Shown: positions 1-8,252, counted from the first letter of the stretch. The stretch is DNA of 64,000 bases from RDXT01 sp033765305 (GCA_033765305.1 JANRID010000036.1:13312-77311); one strand, 5' to 3'. Translations and numbers: made by a program. The notes: generated by a model from the letters alone, not told the origin.

Positions 1-737
1 AGGACCTCGCCGAGGGTTTCGGCCTGCCTGCGCGTGCGCACATACACGATGCCGCTGCCCTGGGTGCGGAGGCAGATTTCGAGGATGCGTTTGGCCGGCT
101 GCGCTTCCTCGAGCACCACATAGCGCAGGTTGGGCCGGCGGAAGGAGGCGCGGAATACGGCCGGATTCCGCAGGCCGAGCTTCTGCACAATATCCGTCTG
201 CACCTCCGGCGGCGCCGAAGCCGTCAGGGCCAGGATGGGCAGCTCCGGACGCAGCTCCCGGATCCGGGCGATGAGCAGATACGCCGGACGGAAATCGTAG
301 CCCCACTGGCTGATGCAGTGCGCCTCGTCCACGGCCAGCAGCGTGACCGGCATGCGGGGCAGCCGCAGGCGGAATTCGTCCGTGCCTACGCGCTCGGGCG
401 AGAGGTAGAGAAAACGGTATTCGCCCCGTGCCGCGCCTTCCAGCGCTGCATCGATCTGCCGGGGCGACATCGAGCTGTTGACCATCGCAGCCGGAATGCC
501 CAGCGCCAGCAGGCGCTCTACCTGGTCTTTCATCAGGGCAATGAGCGGCGAGATCACCAGCGCCATGCCGGGCCGGCACAGGGCCGGCACCTGAAAGCAT
601 ACGGACTTTCCGCCGCCGGTCGGCAGCAGGGCCAGCGTGTCGCGCCCGGCAAGCGCGCTTCCGGCAATTTCCGCCTGCAGGGGGCGGAACTGGCTGTAGC
701 CCCAGTACTGCTGCAGGATCTCGATGGGTTCGGCCAT
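1..737 (-). CDS. recQ: ATP-dependent DNA helicase RecQ, N-terminal part (runs off window)
   Basis: Superfamily 2 DNA helicase that unwinds recombination and replication intermediates. The reverse-strand reading frame is open from the window edge to an ATG at 737 and gives about 245 residues. It shows the RecQ-specific front motif YSQFRPLQ (about 14-21), Walker A TGGGKS (40-45), motif Ia SPLIALMKDQ (about 63-72), the DEAH box (137-140) and the following RecQ signature CISQWGYDFRP. Motifs IV-VI, the zinc/RQC region and any HRDC domain lie outside the window. A GTG six codons upstream of the ATG is a possible alternative start. The neighbouring lipoprotein gene is divergent. The family assignment is secure. 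Confidence 0.95.
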   Translation of the reverse strand, partial: MAEPIEILQQYWGYSQFRPLQAEIAGSALAGRDTLALLPTGGGKSVCFQVPALCRPGMALVISPLIALMKDQVERLLALGIPAAMVNSSMSPRQIDAALEGAARGEYRFLYLSPERVGTDEFRLRLPRMPVTLLAVDEAHCISQWGYDFRPAYLLIARIRELRPELPILALTASAPPEVQTDIVQKLGLRNPAVFRASFRRPNLRYVVLEEAQPAKRILEICLRTQGSGIVYVRTRRQAETLGEV

Positions 738-835
738 GCTGCGGAATTCGTACACGCAAGTTAGGCCCTTTTCCACACATCGCCGCCATGTGCGCACGCT
801 TGATCGTCCGGGGCTGCATGCTGCGGAATCATGGA

Positions 836-843
836 TATTTTTG
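836..843 (+). promoter_or_regulatory. Candidate -7 element of the 861-1502 lipoprotein gene
   Basis: TATTTTTG is an exact match to the Bacteroidota -7 consensus TAnnTTTG. It lies 17 bases upstream of the ATG at 861 and downstream of the alternative ATG at 831, so it favours the 861 start. No good TTG -33 box is visible at the expected distance. Confidence 0.45.
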
Positions 844-860
844 CGCAAAATCCGGATTGT

Positions 861-1502
861 ATGCGGAACATCGCCTTGCTTCTGACCCTGGCCCTGCTGA
901 GCAGCTGCCGCTCCCCTTCGTTTCTCGTTTCCGACCTAGACGCGCCGCAGCACGGGCACGCGCTGCCGCCGATGGTGCTGCAGTTCGACGAGAACAGCTT
1001 CATGAACCATTTCCCGGCCTGGCGCTATGTGCCGCCGCAGGATTCTCCGTTTACCCCCGGATACTACGTGCCCCGCCGCACCGAGCAGCTTCAGGACATG
1101 CAGACCTTCATCGAGCGGAGCTTCAAGGGCAATCTCTGCGAGTACAAGGGCCCGGCCCTGGGCACAGCCGTCTGCCGCCTCATTACCTCCGACACCGAAA
1201 GCCTGAACGACGCCTGGGTTTACCTCTCTGCGCTGTCGCTGGGCATCGCGCCGATGCTGGGGCTGCCTACGGGCCGCTGGCGGGCACAGGTGGGGCTGGA
1301 AGTGGAGCTGTTCGACATCGCGGGCGACCCCATTGCCCGGTACCGGGGCGCCGGCCTTGCGCGGCGCACGGTAGGCTTTTACTATGGGCACAGCGACTTC
1401 AAGCGCACCCTGCACCTCGAAGCCGTCAAGCAGGCGATGGAGCAGATCGCCTCGCAGATCCAGGCCGACGAGCAGATGCTGCGGAAAGAGCTGGGACTCT
1501 GA
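861..1502 (+). CDS. Putative lipoprotein of unknown function
   Basis: A 213-residue protein that I cannot assign to a family. The start at 861 places a classic SPII signal (MRNIALLLTLALLSSC) at the N-terminus, with lipidation expected at Cys16; an ATG at 831 would add ten residues in front of the signal and is less likely. The remainder is a mixed alpha/beta sequence with a conserved-looking segment around LPTGRWRAQVGLEVELFDI and an Ala/Glu-rich C-terminal helix. It is probably anchored to the outer membrane facing the periplasm. It is transcribed divergently from recQ and is followed 93 bases later by the oxidoreductase gene, with a hairpin and separate promoter-like boxes in between. Confidence 0.6.
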   Translation: MRNIALLLTLALLSSCRSPSFLVSDLDAPQHGHALPPMVLQFDENSFMNHFPAWRYVPPQDSPFTPGYYVPRRTEQLQDMQTFIERSFKGNLCEYKGPALGTAVCRLITSDTESLNDAWVYLSALSLGIAPMLGLPTGRWRAQVGLEVELFDIAGDPIARYRGAGLARRTVGFYYGHSDFKRTLHLEAVKQAMEQIASQIQADEQMLRKELGL

Positions 1503-1522
1503 GACGTCAATCGTTTTCCGCC

Positions 1523-1560
1523 TTGACAATGCCGCCGGGAAGATGGTACTTCCCGGTGGC
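1523..1560 (+). promoter_or_regulatory. Promoter-like boxes overlapping a 12-bp hairpin upstream of the Gfo/Idh gene
   Basis: TTGACA begins at 1523 and, 21 bases later, TACTTCCC begins at 1547, the geometry seen at other promoters in this window. The -7 box lies in the right arm of an inverted repeat: 1531-1542 pairs with 1549-1560 (core CCGGGAAG/CTTCCCGG, one G-T pair, 6-base loop). There is no T-tract, so it is not a simple terminator. Confidence 0.4.
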
Positions 1561-1595
1561 GCGATGCTGCGCCGGATTACCCCCAGACTGCTGCT

Positions 1596-2870
1596 ATGAA
1601 CGCTGACCTTTCCCGCCGCCGCTTCCTGAAAACCTCGGCCCTGGCTGCTGCCGGGCTGATGATCGTTCCCCGCCATGTGCTCGGGCGCGGCTACACCGCC
1701 CCCAGCGACCAGCTGACCCTGGGGGTCATCGGCGCCGGCAAGCAGAGCGGCGGCCTCACCCGCAACCTGATGCAGGCTGGCTTCCGGCTGCTGGCCGTGT
1801 CGGATGTGGACCCGCAGAAAATCAAGCGCCTCCAGCAGGTAGCCAAGGGCGCGAAGCAGGCTGGGGATGCGGCCGGCTACGGCGATTTCCGCGAGCTGCT
1901 GGCCCGCGAGGACGTGAATGCCGTGGCCATCATCACCCCCGACCACTGGCATGCCGTAATGGCGGTGGCGGCGATGAAGGCCGGCAAGGATGTGTACTGC
2001 GAAAAGCCGCTGGCGCTGACCATCGAAGAGGGCCGCGCCATGGCGCAGGCCGCGCGGAAGTACGGGCGCGTCTTCCAGACGGGCAGCATGCAGCGCTCCT
2101 GGCGCAATTTCCGCCAGGCCTGCGAGCTGGTCCGCAACGGCTATCTGGGCGATATACAGGAAATTCAGGTGTCCATCAGCGGTCCGCCCGTTCCGTACAG
2201 CCTGCCCGAAGAACCCATCAAGCATGCCCTCGACTGGGACCGCTGGCTGGGCCCCTCGCCGGCGGTGGCGTATAACCATCTGCTCGCGCCTACGGTGCGG
2301 CAGGAGAAGCTTTTCTGGCCCAAATGGCGGGATTACAAGGAATTCGGCGGCGGCGGCATGACCGACTGGGGCGCGCACATGTTCGACATCGCGCAGTGGG
2401 CCCTAGGCATGGACGAGAGCGGCCCGGTGGAAATCCTGCCGCCAAACGGCAGCGAGGTCCCCTTCCTCACCTACCGCTACGCCAGCGGCGTGCGCATGAC
2501 GCACCAGAACTTCGGCCGGGGCTGGGGCGTGCGCTTCATCGGGTCGAAGGGCACGATGGACATCAGCCGGGAATATTTCGACCCCTCCGATGCGCGGCTC
2601 AAAGACCTCGACGTGCCGGAGTCCGGACGGCTGTACCGCAGCAGCGACCACTACGCCGATTTTGTGAATGCCATCCGCCAGCGCACGAAGCCCATCTGCG
2701 ATGTGGAGACCGGGCACCGCACGGCGACCGTCTGCACGCTGGGCAATATCGCCTACGAACTGAAGCGCCCCCTGCGCTGGGACCCGGCGAAGGAGGAATT
2801 TGCCGGCGACGCGGAGGCCAACCGCATGCGGGGGCGGGCATTCCGGGGGGAATGGTCCATCGCTGTGTGA
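1596..2870 (+). CDS. Tat-exported Gfo/Idh/MocA-family oxidoreductase
   Basis: NAD(P)-dependent sugar or cyclitol oxidoreductase, 424 residues. The N-terminus carries a twin-arginine signal (SRRRFLKTSALAAAG, residues 6-20), so the folded, cofactor-loaded enzyme is probably exported to the periplasm. The Rossmann dinucleotide loop GVIGAGKQ is at 43-50, TPDHWHA at 114-120 and the family EKP motif (catalytic Lys) at 136-138; the C-terminal alpha/beta substrate domain follows. Such Tat-linked members are common in Bacteroidota and act on hexoses, inositols or glycosaminoglycan sugars; the substrate here cannot be told. The gene stands alone: it converges with the ATPase gene, whose stop is 3 bases away. 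Confidence 0.88.
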   Translation: MNADLSRRRFLKTSALAAAGLMIVPRHVLGRGYTAPSDQLTLGVIGAGKQSGGLTRNLMQAGFRLLAVSDVDPQKIKRLQQVAKGAKQAGDAAGYGDFRELLAREDVNAVAIITPDHWHAVMAVAAMKAGKDVYCEKPLALTIEEGRAMAQAARKYGRVFQTGSMQRSWRNFRQACELVRNGYLGDIQEIQVSISGPPVPYSLPEEPIKHALDWDRWLGPSPAVAYNHLLAPTVRQEKLFWPKWRDYKEFGGGGMTDWGAHMFDIAQWALGMDESGPVEILPPNGSEVPFLTYRYASGVRMTHQNFGRGWGVRFIGSKGTMDISREYFDPSDARLKDLDVPESGRLYRSSDHYADFVNAIRQRTKPICDVETGHRTATVCTLGNIAYELKRPLRWDPAKEEFAGDAEANRMRGRAFRGEWSIAV

Positions 2871-2873
2871 GAT

Positions 2874-4055
2874 TCAGGCGTCCGAGCAGGCATCCGGATC
2901 TTTCCAGCTGCGGATATCGGTCTGAAGGAATGAAAAATTGCTGTCTCCTCCGTAGATCAGCCGTCCGGGGGCTGCCTTGCTGCCTGCGGTTCTGCCGAAA
3001 TACTGCAGCCCTTTGACGAAGTCTGCGGCAAAGGTCTGGCCGGATTTGATTTCGACTGGAAACAGGCTCTCTGCCCGCTCGATCAGGAGATCTATCTCAT
3101 GTCCGCTGCTGTCGCGCCAGAAGTAGGCCGCAGGCTGCCGCCCCTGATGCAGCCTGCGTTTGATCCACTCGGCGATGATCAGATTCTCGAACAGCCCTCC
3201 GCGCAGGTAGTGGGTATCCAGCTGCGGCTCCGACTCGATTCTCAGCAAGGCAGCTGCCAGACCCGTATCCCAGAAATACAGCTTGGGCATTTTAACCAGC
3301 CGTTTGCTGAAGTTGGCATGATACGGTTCGAGCAGAAAGACGATGTAGCTGGCCTCCAGCACGGAGAGCCACGATTTGGCGGTATGAACGGAGACCCCGG
3401 CGTCGGTGGCAAGCGCCTGCAGGTTGAGCAGCTGTCCGGTACGTCCTGCACACAAGGCAATGAAGCGGGTAAACGCGCTCAGGTCCTGAATTTGCCTGAG
3501 CTGCCGGACGTCCCGCTGCACGTAGGTTTCGAGATAGGCGCGGTAATATTCGGCGATTCCGACTGGTTTGACGTACAAAGCCGGATAGAGCCCTTTGAAC
3601 AGATACGATTCGTAGCGTTCGGAACTGCGTCCGCTGCGCCAGAGTTCGGAAAGCGACAAGGGCATGAGCCTGAGCACAGCTGCCCTGCCGGCGAGGCTTT
3701 GGGTGATCCGCTCCATGAGCAGAAAGTTCTGCGATCCGGATAGAATGAAGCGCGTATCGGGATTCCGGTCCACAATACCCTGAATGTAGGAGAACAGGGC
3801 CGGCATGCGCTGCGCCTCATCGATTACAGCGCCCTGAGGCAGGCCGCCCAGAAAGCCGCGGGGGTCGGCCTCTGCGCGGAGCAGCAGGTCCGGGTCTTCA
3901 AGCGAACAGTAAGGCAGTTCCGGAAAGGTATGCCGGACCAGCGTCGTTTTGCCTGATTGGCGGGGGCCGGTCAGCAGCACAACGGGAAATCCGCGCAGCG
4001 AACTGCGCAGGACAGGCTCCAGCTCACGGGGGATCATACGGGCGCTCATGAGCAT
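2874..4055 (-). CDS. AAA+ ATPase with DUF4143 domain
   Basis: Archaeal-type ATPase of the AAA_14/DUF4143 family, 393 residues from the ATG at 4055 (4049 is an equal alternative). Walker A GPRQSGKT lies near residues 29-36 and Walker B AVIDEAQRM about 50 residues later, followed by sensor-like FILSGSQNFLL. The C-terminal DUF4143 part contains the family phrases ETYVQRDVR, LYFWDTGLAAALL and a PD-(D/E)xK-like stretch (HEIDLLIE, then FPVEIKSG). Function in bacteria is unknown; roles in DNA handling or toxin-like systems have been proposed. The longer reading frame to 4106 would translate through a perfect palindrome and is rejected. The palindrome at 4057-4097 directly abuts the start and is a likely operator. 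Confidence 0.85.
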   Translation of the reverse strand: MLMSARMIPRELEPVLRSSLRGFPVVLLTGPRQSGKTTLVRHTFPELPYCSLEDPDLLLRAEADPRGFLGGLPQGAVIDEAQRMPALFSYIQGIVDRNPDTRFILSGSQNFLLMERITQSLAGRAAVLRLMPLSLSELWRSGRSSERYESYLFKGLYPALYVKPVGIAEYYRAYLETYVQRDVRQLRQIQDLSAFTRFIALCAGRTGQLLNLQALATDAGVSVHTAKSWLSVLEASYIVFLLEPYHANFSKRLVKMPKLYFWDTGLAAALLRIESEPQLDTHYLRGGLFENLIIAEWIKRRLHQGRQPAAYFWRDSSGHEIDLLIERAESLFPVEIKSGQTFAADFVKGLQYFGRTAGSKAAPGRLIYGGDSNFSFLQTDIRSWKDPDACSDA

Positions 4056-4056
4056 A

Positions 4057-4097
4057 TTTCTTGCAATTTTGCAATTGGAATACAAAATTGCAAGAAA
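4057..4097. promoter_or_regulatory. Perfect 14-bp inverted repeat upstream of the DUF4143 ATPase
   Basis: Arms TTTCTTGCAATTTT (4057-4070) and AAAATTGCAAGAAA (4084-4097) are exact reverse complements separated by 13 bases. The left arm and loop also contain a direct repeat of TTGCAATT. It begins 2 bases from the ATPase start codon and is AT-rich in a GC-rich neighbourhood, which suggests an operator or a leader hairpin. No binding protein is known. Confidence 0.7.
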
Positions 4098-4197
4098 AAA
4101 CCTCAATTACAGCGCATATGCGCAGATTGCGGTTTGGGCACCGGACTGCGGGCAGGGGAGGCCTATCCGGCGCCTGCGGGAATTTTTCGCCGGGGTC

Positions 4198-4228
4198 TTG
4201 GTTTTTACCCGCCTGTTCCTGATATTTG
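4198..4228 (+). promoter_or_regulatory. Promoter of rpmB
   Basis: TTG at 4198-4200 is followed after exactly 20 bases by GATATTTG (4221-4228), a 7/8 match to TAnnTTTG. The predicted start of transcription near 4235 leaves a leader of about 55 bases before rpmB. Confidence 0.55.
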
Positions 4229-4291
4229 CTCCCCGATTCCTGCACGGGGTCGTTCAGACTGGCTTATCTCTCAGAATAACGATATCAGATC

Positions 4292-4528
4292 ATGGCGCGC
4301 GTTTGTGTCGTAACGGGCAAAAAGACCATCGCCGGATACAATGTATCCAAGGCGAATAACCACGTGAAGCGCAAGTTTTACCCGAACCTGCAGACCAAGC
4401 GCTTCTACGTTCCGGAAGAGGACCGCTGGATTACCCTCAAGGTATCGACGCACGGCCTGAGCATCATCAACAAGAAGGGCATCTCGGCGGTGCTCAAGGA
4501 AATGAAGGCGCGGGGCGTCAAGGTTTGA
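4292..4528 (+). CDS. rpmB: 50S ribosomal protein L28
   Basis: Ribosomal protein bL28, 78 residues, the normal length for Bacteroidota. The N-terminus MARVCVVTGKK, the central NHVKRKFYPNLQTKRFY and the C-terminal STHGLSIINKKG are diagnostic. It acts in the large ribosomal subunit. In most Bacteroidota rpmB is followed directly by rpmG (L33) and a small DUF4295 gene. Here neither follows: a factor-independent terminator starts 27 bases after the stop and the next gene is a secreted T9SS protein. The Zn-binding CxxC pairs of some L28 proteins are absent. Confidence 0.97.
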   Translation: MARVCVVTGKKTIAGYNVSKANNHVKRKFYPNLQTKRFYVPEEDRWITLKVSTHGLSIINKKGISAVLKEMKARGVKV

Positions 4529-4554
4529 GACCGTTTCCCCTGGTGAACGAAAAG

Positions 4555-4591
4555 CTCAAATTACACCCGTAGTTTGAGTTTTTTTATTTTT
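4555..4591 (+). terminator. Rho-independent terminator after rpmB
   Basis: CTCAAA (4555-4560) pairs with TTTGAG (4573-4578), followed by seven T residues (4579-4585), an A and more T. The stem is short but position and T-tract fit. The T-tract end also forms TATTTTTG (4585-4592), a perfect -7 match that may serve the next gene. Confidence 0.65.
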
Positions 4592-4656
4592 GCCGCAACG
4601 CAACGTATGCTGCCGCACGTTTGTCTGAAACAACAGACCTGCAAGTGAACCTCCGC

Positions 4657-5925
4657 ATGATCCGATCTTCCGCTGCTGCGCTGCTGCTTCTGGCACTGGC
4701 GCCTGTGCTGCAGGCCCAAGGGCCCAGCCGCTCCGGCTTTCCTGCTCCGTACGAGCCCCGCGACCTGCTGCGCCGCTTTCCCTGCGGCGGCATCACGGTG
4801 CTCGACGAGCGCTTCGACGCCTCCGATACCCTGCCCGCAGGCTGGACCGCAGTCGATGCCGACGGCCTGATGCCCCGCGAGGAAATCCGCTTCCTCACCC
4901 CCGCCGGCGGCTGGCAGGTAGGCCCAGACCCCAAAGACCTCGGCAGCGGCAACCAGGCCCTGCTTTCGCCCAGCTGGTACGAAGATACCGTAGGCCAAAG
5001 CAACGACTGGCTCATCAGCCCCCGCATCGACAACCTGCCCGCCAATGTCTGCCTCTCCTGGTATGCCTACTCGCAGGACCGTTTCTATCTCGAAAGCTAC
5101 GAGGTGTATATCTCCACCTCCAACCAGATCGCCGATATTCAGAACCTGGCCGCGGCGCTGAGGATTCCTTCGGAAAGCGCCGATCTGAACTACCGCACCC
5201 TGGACCTGAGCGCCTATGCCGGCCAGTCGGTGTATGTGGTCTTCCGCCATACCTCCAAGGACCGCTTCATGCTGGTGCTGGACGACATCCGGCTCGCGCG
5301 CGTGGAGCGCCGCGACCTGGCCATGTTCCGCATCAATCCGGTCACTGCCAGCCCCAACGACAATATCCGCCTCACCGCCGCCATCCTCAACCAGGGCCTC
5401 GATACCATCCGCGTGGACTCGGCGGTCATGACCCTCAACTACCGCATCAACGGCGGGGCTACCGAATCCACCAAGATCAAGCGCAAGATTGTCCTGCTGC
5501 CCAACGACACCCTGGCGTACCGGCACGACAGCATCTGGAAGCCCGTCGCCAACGAGGTGTACCGGGTTGAGATGTGGTTTGGCGGGCTCGCACCCGATGC
5601 CAATCCTGCCAATGACACCCTTGGGGTCTGGCAGGGCATCGGCACCAAAACCCCCGTGGACCCGGCCCTGCTCGCCAGCCTGCGTGTGTACCCCAACCCG
5701 GCAGCTTCCCGCCTGGTCCTCGAAACGGACCATCCGGACTACCGAGGCCCGGCGGTGCTGCGCATCCTCGACCTGCACGGGCGCGAGGCGCTGCCGGCCC
5801 GCCATCCCGCCGTGCTCTCCGGCCGCCACGAATGGGAGCTGGACGCCCTGCCGCCCGGCCTCTATCTGCTACAGATCCGCATGGACCGCGGCCCCGCCGC
5901 TTCGGTCCGCTTCGTCAAAGAATAA
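4657..5925 (+). CDS. T9SS-secreted protein with choice-of-anchor J-like domain
   Basis: A 422-residue secreted protein. The ATG at 4657 gives a clean Sec signal (MIRSSAAALLLLALAPVLQAQ); the ATG at 4621 would put 12 polar residues in front. Residues about 45-230 resemble the cleaved-adhesin/choice-of-anchor J jelly roll (LDERFDASDTLPAGWTAVD, then SPRIDNLPANVCLSWYAYSQD). A CARDB/Ig-like segment follows (about 235-335). The last ~80 residues are a type A T9SS sorting domain, with VYPNPAASRL and a terminal VRFVKE. The product is therefore exported across the outer membrane and either attached or released. Its ligand is unknown. The aminotransferase gene starts 50 bases downstream on the same strand. 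Confidence 0.82.
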   Translation: MIRSSAAALLLLALAPVLQAQGPSRSGFPAPYEPRDLLRRFPCGGITVLDERFDASDTLPAGWTAVDADGLMPREEIRFLTPAGGWQVGPDPKDLGSGNQALLSPSWYEDTVGQSNDWLISPRIDNLPANVCLSWYAYSQDRFYLESYEVYISTSNQIADIQNLAAALRIPSESADLNYRTLDLSAYAGQSVYVVFRHTSKDRFMLVLDDIRLARVERRDLAMFRINPVTASPNDNIRLTAAILNQGLDTIRVDSAVMTLNYRINGGATESTKIKRKIVLLPNDTLAYRHDSIWKPVANEVYRVEMWFGGLAPDANPANDTLGVWQGIGTKTPVDPALLASLRVYPNPAASRLVLETDHPDYRGPAVLRILDLHGREALPARHPAVLSGRHEWELDALPPGLYLLQIRMDRGPAASVRFVKE

Positions 5926-5975
5926 TCGCTGCCCGCAAGCCCCCAGCAAGCACGATTTCCTTCAACAATGCTGAC

Positions 5976-7181
5976 ATGGTAACGCAAACGCAGTTTTCGC
6001 AGCGCATCACGGCCCTCGAAGAATCGGCGACGCTGGGCATCGCCAAAAAAGTCCGCGAGCTGAAAGCCGCCGGGCGCGATGTCGTCGGGCTCACCCTCGG
6101 CGAACCGGATTTCCCGACGCCTGCCCACATCCGCGAGGCCGCCAAGGCCGCCCTCGATGCAGGCTTTACGCAGTATCCGCCCGTAGCCGGCATTCCGGAG
6201 CTGCGCCAGGCGATCTCCGCGAAGTTCAAGCGCGACAATGGCCTCGACTACAGCCCGGACCAGATCCTGGTGTCCACCGGCGCCAAGCAGTCGCTCTACA
6301 ACGCCATCCTCTCCATCCTGAACCCCGGCGACGGCGCCATCCTGCCCGCGCCCTTCTGGGTCTCCTACCACGGCATCCTGTATCTGGCCCAGGCGGATAT
6401 TTCCATTCTGCCCACCACCCTCGCCAGCGGATACAAGATCACGCCGGAGCAGCTGGAGGCAGCTATTCAGCCGCATACCCGGCTCTTCATCCTCTGCACG
6501 CCCTCCAATCCTACAGGCAGCATGTACACCCGCGAGGAGCTGGCCGCCATCGCCGAGGTGCTCGAACGCCATCCGCAGGTGTACACCATCGCCGACGAGA
6601 TCTACGAATACATCGCCTTCGACCAGCCGCACGTGAGCCTGGCCACCTTCGGCAACCTCTACGAGCGGGTGGTGACCGTCAACGGATTTGCGAAAGGCTT
6701 CGCCATGACCGGCTGGCGCCTGGGCTATATCGGGGCCAGCAAGCCGATTATAGAGCTGTGCGAAAAACTGCAGGGCCAGGTGACTTCCGGGGCCACCTCC
6801 TTCAGCCAGAAGGGCGGCGTGGCTGCCCTCAACGGCGATATGAGCCCCACCTGGGCCATGCGCGACGAGTTCCGCCGCCGGCGGGATCTGGTGTACGCCT
6901 CGCTGAAGCAGATCGAAGGGCTGGAAGTAAACCTGCCCGAGGGCGCGTTCTACTTCTACCCGGACCTGGCCGCCTTCCTGGGCCGCCGCGCGCCCAACGG
7001 CACGCAGATCCGGGACATCGAGCAGCTGTGCATCTACCTGCTCGACGAAGAGGGCCTGGCGGTTGTGCCCGGCAGCGCCTTCGGCACCGATACCCATGTG
7101 CGGCTGTCCTATGCGTACAGCATGGAAGCGCTCGACGACGCGACCGCCCGGATGAAGCGGGCCCTTGAGAAACTGAGCTGA
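5976..7181 (+). CDS. Class I/II PLP-dependent aminotransferase (aspartate aminotransferase-like)
   Basis: Cytosolic pyridoxal-phosphate aminotransferase of the AspB/AatA subgroup, 401 residues. It has GAKQSLYNA around 102-110 (cofactor phosphate region), SNPTG at 177-181, DEIYEY at 207-212, the Schiff-base lysine Lys240 in VNGFAKGFAMTGWR and Arg at 248. The family transfers the amino group of aspartate or related amino acids to 2-oxoglutarate. The ATG at 5976 matches the usual start of the family; the frame extends upstream only as an overlap with the T9SS gene. A strong hairpin (7195-7224) separates it from the following kinase gene, with which it may be cotranscribed. Confidence 0.92.
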   Translation: MVTQTQFSQRITALEESATLGIAKKVRELKAAGRDVVGLTLGEPDFPTPAHIREAAKAALDAGFTQYPPVAGIPELRQAISAKFKRDNGLDYSPDQILVSTGAKQSLYNAILSILNPGDGAILPAPFWVSYHGILYLAQADISILPTTLASGYKITPEQLEAAIQPHTRLFILCTPSNPTGSMYTREELAAIAEVLERHPQVYTIADEIYEYIAFDQPHVSLATFGNLYERVVTVNGFAKGFAMTGWRLGYIGASKPIIELCEKLQGQVTSGATSFSQKGGVAALNGDMSPTWAMRDEFRRRRDLVYASLKQIEGLEVNLPEGAFYFYPDLAAFLGRRAPNGTQIRDIEQLCIYLLDEEGLAVVPGSAFGTDTHVRLSYAYSMEALDDATARMKRALEKLS

Positions 7182-7194
7182 ATTCCAGCCTGAT

Positions 7195-7224
7195 CCATGA
7201 GCGCCGCGCCTGCGGCGCTCATGG
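7195..7224. promoter_or_regulatory. 12-bp perfect inverted repeat at the start of the kinase gene
   Basis: CCATGAGCGCCG (7195-7206) and CGGCGCTCATGG (7213-7224) are exact reverse complements with a 6-base loop that can pair further. It lies 13 bases after the aminotransferase stop and ends one base before the ATG at 7226. It could act as a terminator-like stem, an RNA processing stop or a block on initiation at 7226. Confidence 0.55.
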
Positions 7225-7225
7225 C

Positions 7226-8245
7226 ATGGATCCCTGCCGCATGCCTCCAGCCGGTCTTCCCGCCGCCGTCAGGCGCCTGCTTCATGCCGCTCCCAGGCTC
7301 CGGGTGCTGGTGCTGGGCGACCTTATGCTCGACCGATACCTCTGGGGGCGGGTGGACCGCATCTCGCCGGAAGCGCCGGTGCCGGTGGTGGAGGTGCAGC
7401 GCGAAGAAGCGCGGCCGGGCGGCGCCGCCAATGTGGCGCTGAACGTGCAGGCCCTCGGCGCCCAGGTTTCGGTCTGCGGCCTGCTGGGCAGCGATGCCGA
7501 AGGGCAGCAGCTCGAAGCCCTGCTCGGCGCCCGCGGCTTCGACCTGCGCGCCGTCCGGCGCGGTGCCGCGCGCCCTACGACTGCCAAGACCCGCATCCTC
7601 GGCAACCAGCAGCAGATGCTGCGCCTCGACCGCGAGGACCCCAGCCCGCTGGGGCCGGAAGATCTCGGCTGGCTGATGGAGCGGCTGCCGCAGGCCCTCG
7701 AAGGCTGCCATGCCCTGATTATCGAAGACTACGACAAGGGCCTGATGAGCCCCGAACTCATCCGGGCGGCGCTTTCAGCTGCGGCACAGCGCGGCATTCC
7801 CGCAGCCGCCGATCCCAAATACCGCCAGTTCTGGCACTACGGCGGCTGCACCCTGTTCAAGCCCAACCTCAAGGAGCTCAATGAAGCGCTGGGCCTCCGG
7901 ACCGGGCCCGACGATCTGTCCGGGCTGGCCGAAGCCGTAGGCCGTCTGCGCGTGCGGATGCCCCATGCATGGACCCTGGTGACCCTGGGCAGCCAGGGCA
8001 TGTGGCTGCAGGGGCCGGAAGGCGCCGGGCACCGGATTGCAGGCCATGTGCGGCGCATCGCGGACGTATCCGGCGCAGGCGATACGGTGATCGCGGCGGC
8101 GGCCCTGGGGCTGGCTGCCGGCCTGCATCCGCTGGAAGCGGCATCGGTTGCCAATCTGGCCGGGGCGCAGGTCGTGGAAATGCCGGGGGTAGCGCCTGCC
8201 GACCCGCAGCGGCTGCTGGCCGAGGCGGAACGCCTCGCGCAGTAA
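7226..8245 (+). CDS. rfaE1: D-glycero-beta-D-manno-heptose-7-phosphate kinase (RfaE1/HldA-like, PfkB family)
   Basis: Ribokinase-family sugar kinase, 339 residues, matching the kinase half of HldE. It phosphorylates D-glycero-D-manno-heptose 7-phosphate at C1 for ADP-heptose and LPS core synthesis. Visible are the N-terminal VLVLGDLMLDRYLWGRVDRISPE, the substrate-binding PGGAANVALN (about 64-73), the NLKEL segment in the middle and the catalytic GAGD loop (283-286, Asp286 as base). There is no attached cytidylyltransferase domain, so a separate hldC gene is expected elsewhere. ATG 7226 abuts a hairpin; ATG 7241 five codons later is an alternative start that would be less occluded. Confidence 0.85.
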   Translation: MDPCRMPPAGLPAAVRRLLHAAPRLRVLVLGDLMLDRYLWGRVDRISPEAPVPVVEVQREEARPGGAANVALNVQALGAQVSVCGLLGSDAEGQQLEALLGARGFDLRAVRRGAARPTTAKTRILGNQQQMLRLDREDPSPLGPEDLGWLMERLPQALEGCHALIIEDYDKGLMSPELIRAALSAAAQRGIPAAADPKYRQFWHYGGCTLFKPNLKELNEALGLRTGPDDLSGLAEAVGRLRVRMPHAWTLVTLGSQGMWLQGPEGAGHRIAGHVRRIADVSGAGDTVIAAAALGLAAGLHPLEAASVANLAGAQVVEMPGVAPADPQRLLAEAERLAQ

Positions 8246-8252
8246 GGAATGC

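Noticed and set aside
936..2378. 480-codon minus-strand frame
   Set aside because: Antisense of the lipoprotein and Gfo/Idh genes, both of which have strong family support.
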